The notes under the pieces were generated by a model that ran no database searches, was not told where the DNA came from, and saw only the letters and a program-made list of their open reading frames with translations. Of a DNA stretch of 38,611 nt, positions 1 to 6,437 are shown piece after piece. The DNA lies in contig CAAEEA010000045.1 in assembly GCA_900754795.1 (NCBI GenBank), positions 1 through 38,611 of the forward strand. The letters are read 5' to 3'. The position numbers and the translations under genes are program-made. Position 1 is the stretch's first letter, and every line of letters begins with the position of its first letter. Origin of the DNA: Clostridia bacterium. GTDB taxonomy: Bacteria; Bacillota; Clostridia; Peptostreptococcales; Anaerovoracaceae.

Positions 1-261
1 GGCGGCGCAGGCCCGGCTTCCGGCGGCCGCGGCGATGATCGCGGCGGCCGCCGGAAGGAAGTTTTCGTCGACGGTCTTTTGTTTCAGGGAAATGCCGCAT
101 TCCGCAAATAATCTCAGGTTCGCAGCGGCCGCCGGTATCAGAAGCATGTTTCCGGCTGTTTTATCCATATCCGGAGTCAGGATGATCAGCAGAGCGCAGA
201 TCAGTGATGCCGCGAATGAAAGTACAGCTGTGACATAAGATTTATCTCTGAATTTTTCCAT
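1..261 (-). CDS. N-terminal part of an Ala-rich membrane protein, cut by the window edge
   Basis: Read on the minus strand from the ATG at 259-261, the frame stays open to base 1, giving 87 residues that start MEKFRDKSYVTAVLSFAAS. A GAGGAAAT ribosome site lies 6-7 bases upstream of the ATG and supports this start. Residues about 10-30 form one hydrophobic segment and residues about 68-82 an alanine-rich second one, so this is probably the start of a small integral membrane protein. The remainder lies outside the window. The family is not recognised and no function is proposed. It is divergent from the PhzF gene across about 170 bases in which I see no clear regulatory element beyond weak AT-rich promoter-like hexamers. 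Confidence 0.6.
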   Translation of the reverse strand, partial: MEKFRDKSYVTAVLSFAASLICALLIILTPDMDKTAGNMLLIPAAAANLRLFAECGISLKQKTVDENFLPAAAAIIAAAAGSRACAA

Positions 262-433
262 GGATATTTCCTCACTTACGATATTGATATATTCTCCAAA
301 GTGCAATATACTTGTAATATACAGCGACGGATAAAGCCCGTCCTGATAATGTTACTATCTGTTTGTATCCCACAGAAAAATGAGTTTATGCAGTTTTTGT
401 GAAATTATTGTAATCAACAGAGGAGGATGAAAA

Positions 434-1318
434 ATGAAATTTTATATCGTTGACGCTTTTACTGAAACTCTCTTTGGCGGCAATCCCGCCGGAGTAGTCA
501 TCCTGCCGGAAGAAGCGGATTTTCCTTCTGACGAAGTGATGGTCAGGACCGCCGCCGAGCTGCGCTATTCAGAGACCGCGTTCATCAAACGCCTCGGGGA
601 TAATGAATTTAACATCAGATATTTTACTCCGGCAGCTGAAGTAGAGCTCTGCGGCCATGCGACCATCGGCTCTTTCAAGGCTCTTCTTGAGGGCGGTTAT
701 ATCAGGGACAACGCCCGTTATATGAACCACACTCTTTCAGGAGATCTTAACATTGACATAAAGGACGGATTCGTTCTCATGGACATGGCTTCGCCTGTAA
801 AGATCAATGAAATCGCCGGCGAAGCGGCGCTGGCAGAGCTTTATTCTGTCATGGGTCTTAATTATGCCGATCAGAAAGCGAAGGGAGTAACCCTGCTCCC
901 GCAGATGATATCCACCGGCCTTCCCGACATCATGATGCCGGTCGCCTCACGGGCTGACCTTGATGCTATCTCCCCTGATTTTCCGGCTCTTTCCAAACTG
1001 TCAGAAAAATATGAGGTTGTAGGAGTACACGCTTTCACCACGGACGCCGAGTCCGGCACTACATGCCATGTCCGCAACTTCGCCCCGCTGTACGACATCG
1101 ACGAGGAAGCGGCGACAGGCACTTCCAACGGCGCTCTGACTTATTACGGCTATCTCAACGGATTCGTCAGGAGCGGCGATGACTGCCGCTTCGTCCAGGG
1201 CGAAAAAATGAACCGCCCGTCTGTAATCCTCAGCCATATTGAAGCAGACGGCGACAAATGCACGATACAGGTCGGCGGCAGCGGCGTAATCCTGGCGGAG
1301 GGAGATATAAAGCTGTAA
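434..1318 (+). CDS. PhzF family isomerase/epimerase-like protein
   Basis: A 294-residue protein of normal length for the PhzF/diaminopimelate-epimerase-fold family, cytosolic enzymes that isomerise small substrates; most members outside phenazine clusters have no known substrate. The N-terminal motif FTETLFGGNPAGVV, the catalytic-glutamate region RYSETAFI (Glu47), the mid motif YFTPAAEVELCGHATIG and the second-half motif EEAATGTSNGALTYY are all present, so both halves of the fold look intact. The start has a strong GAGGAGG site 6 bases upstream. There are no phenazine genes nearby, so it is a stand-alone family member. An 11-bp terminator hairpin follows 32 bases after the stop. Family assignment is firm; the substrate is unknown. 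Confidence 0.93.
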   Translation: MKFYIVDAFTETLFGGNPAGVVILPEEADFPSDEVMVRTAAELRYSETAFIKRLGDNEFNIRYFTPAAEVELCGHATIGSFKALLEGGYIRDNARYMNHTLSGDLNIDIKDGFVLMDMASPVKINEIAGEAALAELYSVMGLNYADQKAKGVTLLPQMISTGLPDIMMPVASRADLDAISPDFPALSKLSEKYEVVGVHAFTTDAESGTTCHVRNFAPLYDIDEEAATGTSNGALTYYGYLNGFVRSGDDCRFVQGEKMNRPSVILSHIEADGDKCTIQVGGSGVILAEGDIKL

Positions 1319-1350
1319 TCTTATCAAAAACCACCGAATTTTGTCATAAA

Positions 1351-1386
1351 AAACCCCATCCGTATTATCCAAATAGGATGGGGTTT
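1351..1386. terminator. Probable bidirectional terminator hairpin
   Basis: Perfect 11-bp stem AAACCCCATCC (1351-1361) / GGATGGGGTTT (1376-1386) with a 14-base loop. On the minus strand it is followed by six T; on the plus strand by a weaker TTTGTCTGTT. It sits 32 bases past the PhzF stop and lies inside the open frame of the opposing truncated gene. Confidence 0.75.
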
Positions 1387-1741
1387 GTCTGTTATCCTGT
1401 AACGCGGCATTATATTCAAACAGCATGTTATACCTGGCGTTCTGATCGCTTTGCGCAAGAACCGTAATGAGCATGGGATAATCAATTACCGTTTGTAATA
1501 AAGCCTCCGTAGACATATCTTCTGCGATATTTTCAGGTACTTGGCAGGCTTCAAACATCTGCGCGGTTGTTGTAAAAGAACTCCACTGTTCAGAATCAGC
1601 TGTCACAGGATATTCGTAAGGGTCTGAAATATCATAGCTCTTTCTTGAAGTAAACTCAGACGAAGCGAAGACGATCTGCGCCGACACTGCTGTCAGCAGT
1701 GCAATCAGTAACCAGACAACCGGTTTCGGTTTCTCTTTCAT
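1387..1741 (-). pseudogene. Truncated secreted protein, lost its stop before the terminator
   Basis: From the ATG at 1741, with a good AAGGGAG site upstream, the frame encodes a signal peptide (MKEKPKPVVWLLIALLTAVS, likely cut near VFA-SS). A mature region follows containing YEYPVTADSEQWSSF, MFEACQVPENIAEDMSTEAL and VIDYPMLITVLAQ. This pattern resembles exported Clostridia proteins with an acidic 'YPVTPDSEEW ... ACQIPEDILKSMSTEAL ... YPL' layout that I recall only as hypothetical. After about residue 119 the reading frame runs straight through the terminator hairpin at 1351-1386 and continues antisense to PhzF until a stop at 1001. The genuine C-terminus therefore seems lost. It could be a decayed remnant, or an expressed truncated peptide made from a non-stop transcript. 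It lies downstream of desulfoferrodoxin on the same strand. Confidence 0.55.
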
Positions 1742-1791
1742 TTTTATCTCCCTTCGTAAAACAAGAAAAGCGCTGCTATTTCTTTTTTACT

Positions 1792-2160
1792 TTATTTTTT
1801 CCACAGACCGTGGAGGTTGCACCAGGCATAAGCCGCCGCCGGCTTGTCGCCCTCTGCCAGAACAAAGACAGCTTCCGGTTTCTGGCCGGCTCTGAGATCT
1901 TTTCTCTGCACGCCCTGCTCCGTTTCGATGGCGATGAATCCGATGTAATGTTCCTCTGCCATAGGATGCTCAACCTCTCCGATTTTTACAGTAACTTTAT
2001 TACCATCCTGTTCTACTACAGGCACATGTTTTTCTACAGCCGCGTCTACGGAGCCCGGCACCATTTCTGTCATCTTCTGACCGCAGCACATTACCGGAAC
2101 GCCCTTGTCCACAACTTTTTCCACGATGTTTCCGCAGTGCTCACAAACATAATATTTCAT
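1792..2160 (-). CDS. dfx: Desulfoferrodoxin (2Fe superoxide reductase)
   Basis: A 122-residue cytosolic superoxide reductase, which reduces superoxide to peroxide without releasing oxygen and is an oxygen-defence enzyme of strict anaerobes. The N-terminal desulforedoxin-like iron site is complete (Cys6, Cys9, Cys25, Cys26 in YVCEHCGN and VMCCGQ). The catalytic centre II has its four histidines (His45, His65, His71, His117) and Cys114, plus the EKHVP lysine next to the first histidine. Length is standard for the two-iron class. The AGGAGG site is 8 bases before the ATG. It starts 30 bases after the stop of the GTPase-nuclease gene on the same strand, so the two may be co-transcribed. The electron donor (usually rubredoxin) is not in the window. 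Confidence 0.96.
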   Translation of the reverse strand: MKYYVCEHCGNIVEKVVDKGVPVMCCGQKMTEMVPGSVDAAVEKHVPVVEQDGNKVTVKIGEVEHPMAEEHYIGFIAIETEQGVQRKDLRAGQKPEAVFVLAEGDKPAAAYAWCNLHGLWKK

Positions 2161-2190
2161 CTTTCTTACCTCCTGTTGTCTTTTAATATA

Positions 2191-4860
2191 TTATTTCCCC
2201 GTATCGTTATCATTAAACACTTCAAAAGGTCTGTTGCGTAAAGACGGCAGTTTCTTCAGTATGAGCCGTATCTCCTCCGAAGCGCCTGTCACCTCCTGAA
2301 CGAACTCAGCCGACGACATACGAGCCGCGCCGTCTCCGAGGGCAGCCATCTGCACCATTCGGTCGGAAGTGACGACTTTTATCTCAAACTGCCTTCCCAG
2401 CCGGTACACAGCCTTTTCAATGAATTTATCCGCCGTTTCCGCCTCGGCGGTAAAGACCGCTGTCACATTTGCGTACTCTACCGTGTGACATGTTCCGCCG
2501 CTTACCCTGTAGCTGTCAAAGACGGCCATAGTCCTGATATTTTTATATGAACAGTAGTTTTCCAGTATTTCGAGGAAAGCCTCCCGGGCTGAGTCAAGGT
2601 TCACTTCGGCCAGCGCTTTCAGCTCTTCCCACGCGAATATTACATTGTAGCCGTCTATGATCAGGAGCTTTTCTCCGGCGTCTTTCTTTTCTTTGAGAGG
2701 AGGAACCGGAGACGGCCTGGGTCTTGCCGGCCGGCTGTCCCGGCTCTGCCGTCTGCGGCGCAGTTCTTCGTCTCTCTTACTCTTTCCGTAAGTGCGGAGA
2801 AATATGGCCTCAAGTTCTTTTTCGCTGCCGGCCGTTCCTCCGGCATTTGCAGAAAGTTCAGTATCAGAGGATGTGCCGTTTGCCCCGTTCCCCTTTTCTT
2901 TCTCCGGTTTTATATGAGCCGCTTCGTCCACCCTGTCCCACGGAACATAGACTGCTCCGCCTTTTTCACAGAAGACTGAACCGGTAGGCTCATTTATGTC
3001 TCTTTCGGAATCATATCCTGTCCCGGCAACGATCTGTTCCTGGCAGGAGCATGGTCCGTACCCGTCATAGGAAAGGGAGATGCGTCCTTTTCCGCCTGTG
3101 TACGCCGCTATCTGCGCCGGGTATCCGCCAATTGATGAAACAGAAGCTCTCCCCTCAACGACGGCGGAGCGGCCGTCTTCGGAATTTTCCGGCAGTGAAC
3201 ATTCAGCGCCGAAAAGGTTCAGATCCGAAAGCAGCCGGCCCAGGTTTTCGATCGGGACTTCGGCTGAAAAGGCGTACATGGGCTCCAGCAATATACATTC
3301 GGCTTTTTTAAGCCCCTGGCGGACGGCTCTGTACGTGGCCTGACGAAAATCCCCGCCTTCCGTATGTTTCAGATGTCCCCGCCCCGCTGTAATGGTGATT
3401 TTCATATCCGTCACCGGCGATCCGGTAAGAACGCCGGGGTGTTCTCTTTCCGCGAGGTGAGTAAGTATCAGTCTCTGCCAGTTTCCGTCAAGAACGTCTT
3501 CACTTACTTCGCTGTCAAACACCATGCCTGAGCCGCGGGGCAGAGGTTCAAGCCTCAGATGTACTTCCGCGTAATGCCGGAGCGGTTCAAAATGACCTAT
3601 GCCGGTCACCGGTGCTTTGACAGTTTCTTTGTATATGACCGTTCCGTTGTCAAAATCCACATCAAGGTCAAATCGTTCTTTTATAATACGTCTGAGTATT
3701 TCAAGCTCGAGAGTTCCCATGACCCTGACCTGTATCTCCCCGGCTCTCTCGTTCCACCTTATGTTGAGCGTAGGGTCTTCTTCGGAAAGCCTTAAAAGGC
3801 TTTCCATAGCCCGTGCGGGATCAGTTCCGTCCGGCAGTATCATCCGGTAAGTCATGGCAGGTTCTATATGAGGAAGAGTCCGTCCTTCATCGGCGCCCAG
3901 CCCTTCTCCGGCAAATGTATGGGAAAGACCTGTGACGGCGCATATCTGACCGGCCGATGCCTCTTTGACCGCCTCATAGCCGCTGCCTGAATAAAGACGT
4001 ATCTCATCGGCCTTTTCCGACCAATGACCGAAAGTCTTGCCTGATATCGTATCTTTGGCGCGCAGCACTCCGCCTGTGATCTTCATATGGGTCTGTCTGA
4101 CGCCTCTCTTGTCCCGAGAGATCTTGTACACTTTTGCTGAAAAATCTTCGCCGTAACGTTTTTCCGGGCCATACAAAGCCAGAACCGTGAGAAGATTGTC
4201 CGTTCCTTCGTTTTTCAGAGCGGAACCGAAACACACCGGAAAAACCTGCCTGCCTGCTACGGCCCGGCTTATCTGTTCTGCTTTCACACAGCCATCCTCC
4301 AGATAAGTTCCGGTCATTTCTTCGGAACAACATGCCAGTTCTTCCGGGTCGACCGCTTCGCCATCCGCAAACTCCACGAACCCGCCGCCAAAAGATCCTT
4401 TGAGATCCGAAAGTATCTTATCCTTTCGCGCTCCTTCTCTGTCCATTTTATTTACGAACACGAAAACCGGGATCCGGTAGGCCGCCAGCAGCTTCCATAT
4501 GGTCATGGTGTGACTCTGCACTCCTTCCACGCCGCTGACTATCAGAACGGCCGCGTCGAGAACATTAAGAGTTCTCTCTGCCTCTGCGCTGAAATCCGCA
4601 TGTCCCGGAGTATCAAGGAGTATGAACTCCCTGTCTTTCCACCGAAGCCGCGCTTCTTTTGAAAACACCGTGATCCCTCTGTCCTGTTCTATCCTGCTGC
4701 TGTCCAGGAAAGCCGTCTTGTGATCCACTCGCCCCAGCTTTCTTATGGCGCCGGACGTGTAAAGAAGCGCCTCCGAAAGCGTTGTCTTTCCCGCGTCAAC
4801 ATGGGCCAACAGACCGGTGCATATTCGTTTGATCGGCTTCTTCTCTTGCTGCTCGCCCAT
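2191..4860 (-). CDS. TetM/EF-G-like ribosomal GTPase fused to a YacP/Rae1-type NYN nuclease domain
   Basis: 889 residues from the ATG at 4860, chosen because a strong AGGAGG site lies just upstream. The N-terminal translational GTPase has its P-loop HVDAGKTT (20-27), switch I RGITV (61-65), DTPGH (83-87) and NKMD (137-140), followed by EF-G/TetM-like domains II-V to about residue 640. A charged linker leads to a second domain at about 732-880 matching YacP/Rae1: LLIIDGYNVIFAW (Asp736), AVFDSY (Asp782), AETADKFIEKA (Asp811) and VVTSDR (Asp833). These are the conserved acidic residues of that NYN family. Rae1 in Bacillus is a ribosome A-site mRNA endonuclease; TetM-like proteins remove tetracycline from the A site. 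The domain-IV tip reads LKHTEGGDFR rather than the YSPVST loop of TetM, so classical tetracycline resistance is doubtful. I infer a factor coupling A-site occupancy to mRNA cleavage. Each domain assignment is firm; the joint function is inference. Confidence 0.9.
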   Translation of the reverse strand: MGEQQEKKPIKRICTGLLAHVDAGKTTLSEALLYTSGAIRKLGRVDHKTAFLDSSRIEQDRGITVFSKEARLRWKDREFILLDTPGHADFSAEAERTLNVLDAAVLIVSGVEGVQSHTMTIWKLLAAYRIPVFVFVNKMDREGARKDKILSDLKGSFGGGFVEFADGEAVDPEELACCSEEMTGTYLEDGCVKAEQISRAVAGRQVFPVCFGSALKNEGTDNLLTVLALYGPEKRYGEDFSAKVYKISRDKRGVRQTHMKITGGVLRAKDTISGKTFGHWSEKADEIRLYSGSGYEAVKEASAGQICAVTGLSHTFAGEGLGADEGRTLPHIEPAMTYRMILPDGTDPARAMESLLRLSEEDPTLNIRWNERAGEIQVRVMGTLELEILRRIIKERFDLDVDFDNGTVIYKETVKAPVTGIGHFEPLRHYAEVHLRLEPLPRGSGMVFDSEVSEDVLDGNWQRLILTHLAEREHPGVLTGSPVTDMKITITAGRGHLKHTEGGDFRQATYRAVRQGLKKAECILLEPMYAFSAEVPIENLGRLLSDLNLFGAECSLPENSEDGRSAVVEGRASVSSIGGYPAQIAAYTGGKGRISLSYDGYGPCSCQEQIVAGTGYDSERDINEPTGSVFCEKGGAVYVPWDRVDEAAHIKPEKEKGNGANGTSSDTELSANAGGTAGSEKELEAIFLRTYGKSKRDEELRRRRQSRDSRPARPRPSPVPPLKEKKDAGEKLLIIDGYNVIFAWEELKALAEVNLDSAREAFLEILENYCSYKNIRTMAVFDSYRVSGGTCHTVEYANVTAVFTAEAETADKFIEKAVYRLGRQFEIKVVTSDRMVQMAALGDGAARMSSAEFVQEVTGASEEIRLILKKLPSLRNRPFEVFNDNDTGK

Positions 4861-4897
4861 AAGAAGCACCCTCCTCTCGTGAGAATGTACTGAATAT

Positions 4898-4926
4898 AGT
4901 ATATCACAATGTGAGACGCTCGTCGA
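4898..4926 (-). promoter_or_regulatory. Probable promoter of the GTPase-nuclease gene
   Basis: Minus-strand extended -10 TGATATACT (hexamer 4898-4903) with a weak -35 TCGACG (4921-4926) at 17-bp spacing, about 38 bases before the chosen start codon. Its location inside the in-frame upstream extension also argues against starting the protein at 4986. Confidence 0.5.
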
Positions 4927-4986
4927 GGCCTTGTAAACGGTACGATCCTTGCCGGCGGGCAGCGGCATGATGCGAGTGGTGGCCAT
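4918..4986 (-). pseudogene. Fossil N-terminus of a mobilisation relaxase
   Basis: From the ATG at 4984-4986, with an AAGGAGGTC ribosome site upstream, the first residues read MATTRIMPLPAGKDRTV. This closely matches the start of the Firmicutes ICE/IME relaxase family (MATTRxMPLHxGKGRTV...). Similarity stops after about 17 residues, where normal relaxases continue with a DYxENP motif that is absent here. The reading frame then runs by chance into the GTPase gene. I infer the residue of a mobilisable element that was deleted or excised. Family recognition is from memory and the match is short. Confidence 0.55.
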
Positions 4987-5029
4987 GTGGGAGACCTCCT
5001 TCCTTTAAGGGTTGTCTTTTTTCAAAACA

Positions 5030-5128
5030 GAAAAACGTGTTTTTTCTCGCCCGATTCTTTCGGAAAAATGTGTTTTATTTCCGTTGTAAACCTCGGAAAA
5101 ACGTGTTATACTACTTTCATCCAGAGAA
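5030..5128. repeat. Three operator-like direct repeats in exact 33-bp phase
   Basis: The sequence GAAAAACGTGTT occurs at 5030 and 5096, and with one change (GAAAAATGTGTT) at 5063. The spacing is exactly 33 bp, about three helical turns, so the cores lie on one face of the DNA. The third copy fills the spacer and touches the -10 of the ATPase promoter. The intervening bases are poorly conserved, which favours binding sites over a simple tandem duplication. Confidence 0.7.
5084..5112 (+). promoter_or_regulatory. Promoter of the DUF4143 ATPase gene
   Basis: -35 TTGTAA (5084-5089), 17-bp spacer and -10 TATACT (5107-5112). It lies 27 bases before the ribosome site. The last 33-bp-phased repeat overlaps the spacer and -10, consistent with repression by a bound protein. 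Confidence 0.65.
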
Positions 5129-5144
5129 GAAGGTGGTGATGTGC

Positions 5145-6437
5145 GTGAAACGAAACTCATTTTCGCAGCTTGTAAAATGGAAAAACGACCCGGAGCGAAA
5201 ACCGCTCATTATCCGCGGCGCTCGTCAGGTGGGAAAGACCTGGCTCATGAAAGAGTTCGGCCAGAGCTGCTATGAAAGCTATGTCTATTTTAACTTCGAC
5301 GAGGAAGATGAGTTGAAATCCATCTTCGAGGCAAACAAAAACCCTCAGCGGATCATTGAACTGCTTTCCATGATCGCCGGGGAAAAGATTCTGCCTGGGG
5401 AGACTCTCGTCATTTTTGACGAGGTGCAGGAATGCCCGGAGGCGCTGAACACCCTCAAATACTTCAAAGAGAAAGCGAACGGGTACCATGTCGTTGCAGC
5501 CGGAAGTCTGCTTGGCGCCTTGCTGGCGCAGCCAAAGTCCTATCCCGTGGGCATGGTCAATCTGCTCGATCTGTATCCGCTTTATTTTGACGAGTTTCTG
5601 GAAGCCACCGACCCGGCGCTTTTTGCTTACTACGAGAGCATCCAGAAAAATCAGACCATTGAAGAAATCTTCCACAACCGCCTGCTGGAAGCCTACAACA
5701 ACTATCTGATCATCGGCGGGATGCCGGAATGTGTGGCCTCTTGGGTCAACCATAAGGACCCGGCAGCGGTTTCCCAAATCCAGCGAGAACTCGTAGAAAT
5801 TTATGAGAACGACTTTTCCAAGCATAACGGGAAGGTGAACAGCGGGCGCATCCTGATGGTGTTCCGCAGCATCGTCTCCCAACTTGCCAAATCCAATGAA
5901 AAGTTTATCTACGGCGCTGTCCGGCAGGGCGGCCGGGCGCGGGACTTTGAAGAAGCTATCGAATGGCTTGTCTCGGCCGGTATGCTCAACCGCATCTACA
6001 ATGTTTCCAAGATGGAGCATCCCCTTTCCGCCTTTGATAAGCTCGACCAATTCAAGTTGTTTCTCTTTGATACCGGGCTGCTTAAGCACATGGCAGGCAT
6101 TGACAACAGCGCCATTCTGCTTAAAGCCGACTATCAATTCAAGGGGCCGCTCACTGAAAACTATGTATTGCAGCAGCTTCGCGGTCAATTTGACGTGGAG
6201 CCTCGCTATTATTCAGATAAAACCGGCGAAATCGACTTCGTGCTGCAAAACGGCACAGAGATCATCCCCATCGAAGCAAAGGGCGGCGAGGATAAGTCCG
6301 CGCCTTCCTTTAAGCGGTATATCGCCGACCGTCACCCCGAACACGCCATACGCTTTTCCAAGCGCGGGTATCGCAAGGACGGCGCGATCACCAATATCCC
6401 GCTGTATCTTGCCGGTAAAACAAAAGAGCTGCTCTAA
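5145..6437 (+). CDS. AAA+ ATPase with C-terminal DUF4143 nuclease-like domain
   Basis: About 430 residues. Walker A is GARQVGKT (residues 25-32), Walker B is LVIFDEVQECPEAL, and VAAGSLLG follows as in the sensor region. The C-terminal DUF4143 part contains GEIDFVLQNGTEIIPIEAKG, which resembles a PD-(D/E)xK nuclease core (Asp and Glu-x-Lys). These proteins are common in anaerobes and often mobile; the cellular role is unsettled. The start is ambiguous. The AAGGTGGTGAT ribosome site is 8 bases from the GTG at 5145 but only 2 from the ATG at 5139, so I prefer GTG (protein starts MKRNSFSQLVKWKND, as in relatives). Its stop overlaps the convergent ABC gene by 4 bases, and a relaxase fossil lies just upstream, both suggesting arrival by transfer. 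Confidence 0.88.
   Translation: MKRNSFSQLVKWKNDPERKPLIIRGARQVGKTWLMKEFGQSCYESYVYFNFDEEDELKSIFEANKNPQRIIELLSMIAGEKILPGETLVIFDEVQECPEALNTLKYFKEKANGYHVVAAGSLLGALLAQPKSYPVGMVNLLDLYPLYFDEFLEATDPALFAYYESIQKNQTIEEIFHNRLLEAYNNYLIIGGMPECVASWVNHKDPAAVSQIQRELVEIYENDFSKHNGKVNSGRILMVFRSIVSQLAKSNEKFIYGAVRQGGRARDFEEAIEWLVSAGMLNRIYNVSKMEHPLSAFDKLDQFKLFLFDTGLLKHMAGIDNSAILLKADYQFKGPLTENYVLQQLRGQFDVEPRYYSDKTGEIDFVLQNGTEIIPIEAKGGEDKSAPSFKRYIADRHPEHAIRFSKRGYRKDGAITNIPLYLAGKTKELL

Noticed and set aside
434..1318. Phenazine biosynthesis gene
   Set aside because: PhzF-fold proteins are widespread outside phenazine producers and no other phz genes are adjacent.
4861..4986. Longer GTPase protein starting at the ATG at 4984-4986
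   Set aside because: The extension resembles a relaxase start, contains the probable promoter of the GTPase gene, and the internal ATG at 4860 has a much better placed ribosome site before the conserved domain.
5157..6188. 343-residue open frame on the minus strand
   Set aside because: It is exactly antisense to the DUF4143 ATPase, has no recognisable motifs and no ribosome site; it is a codon-bias shadow.
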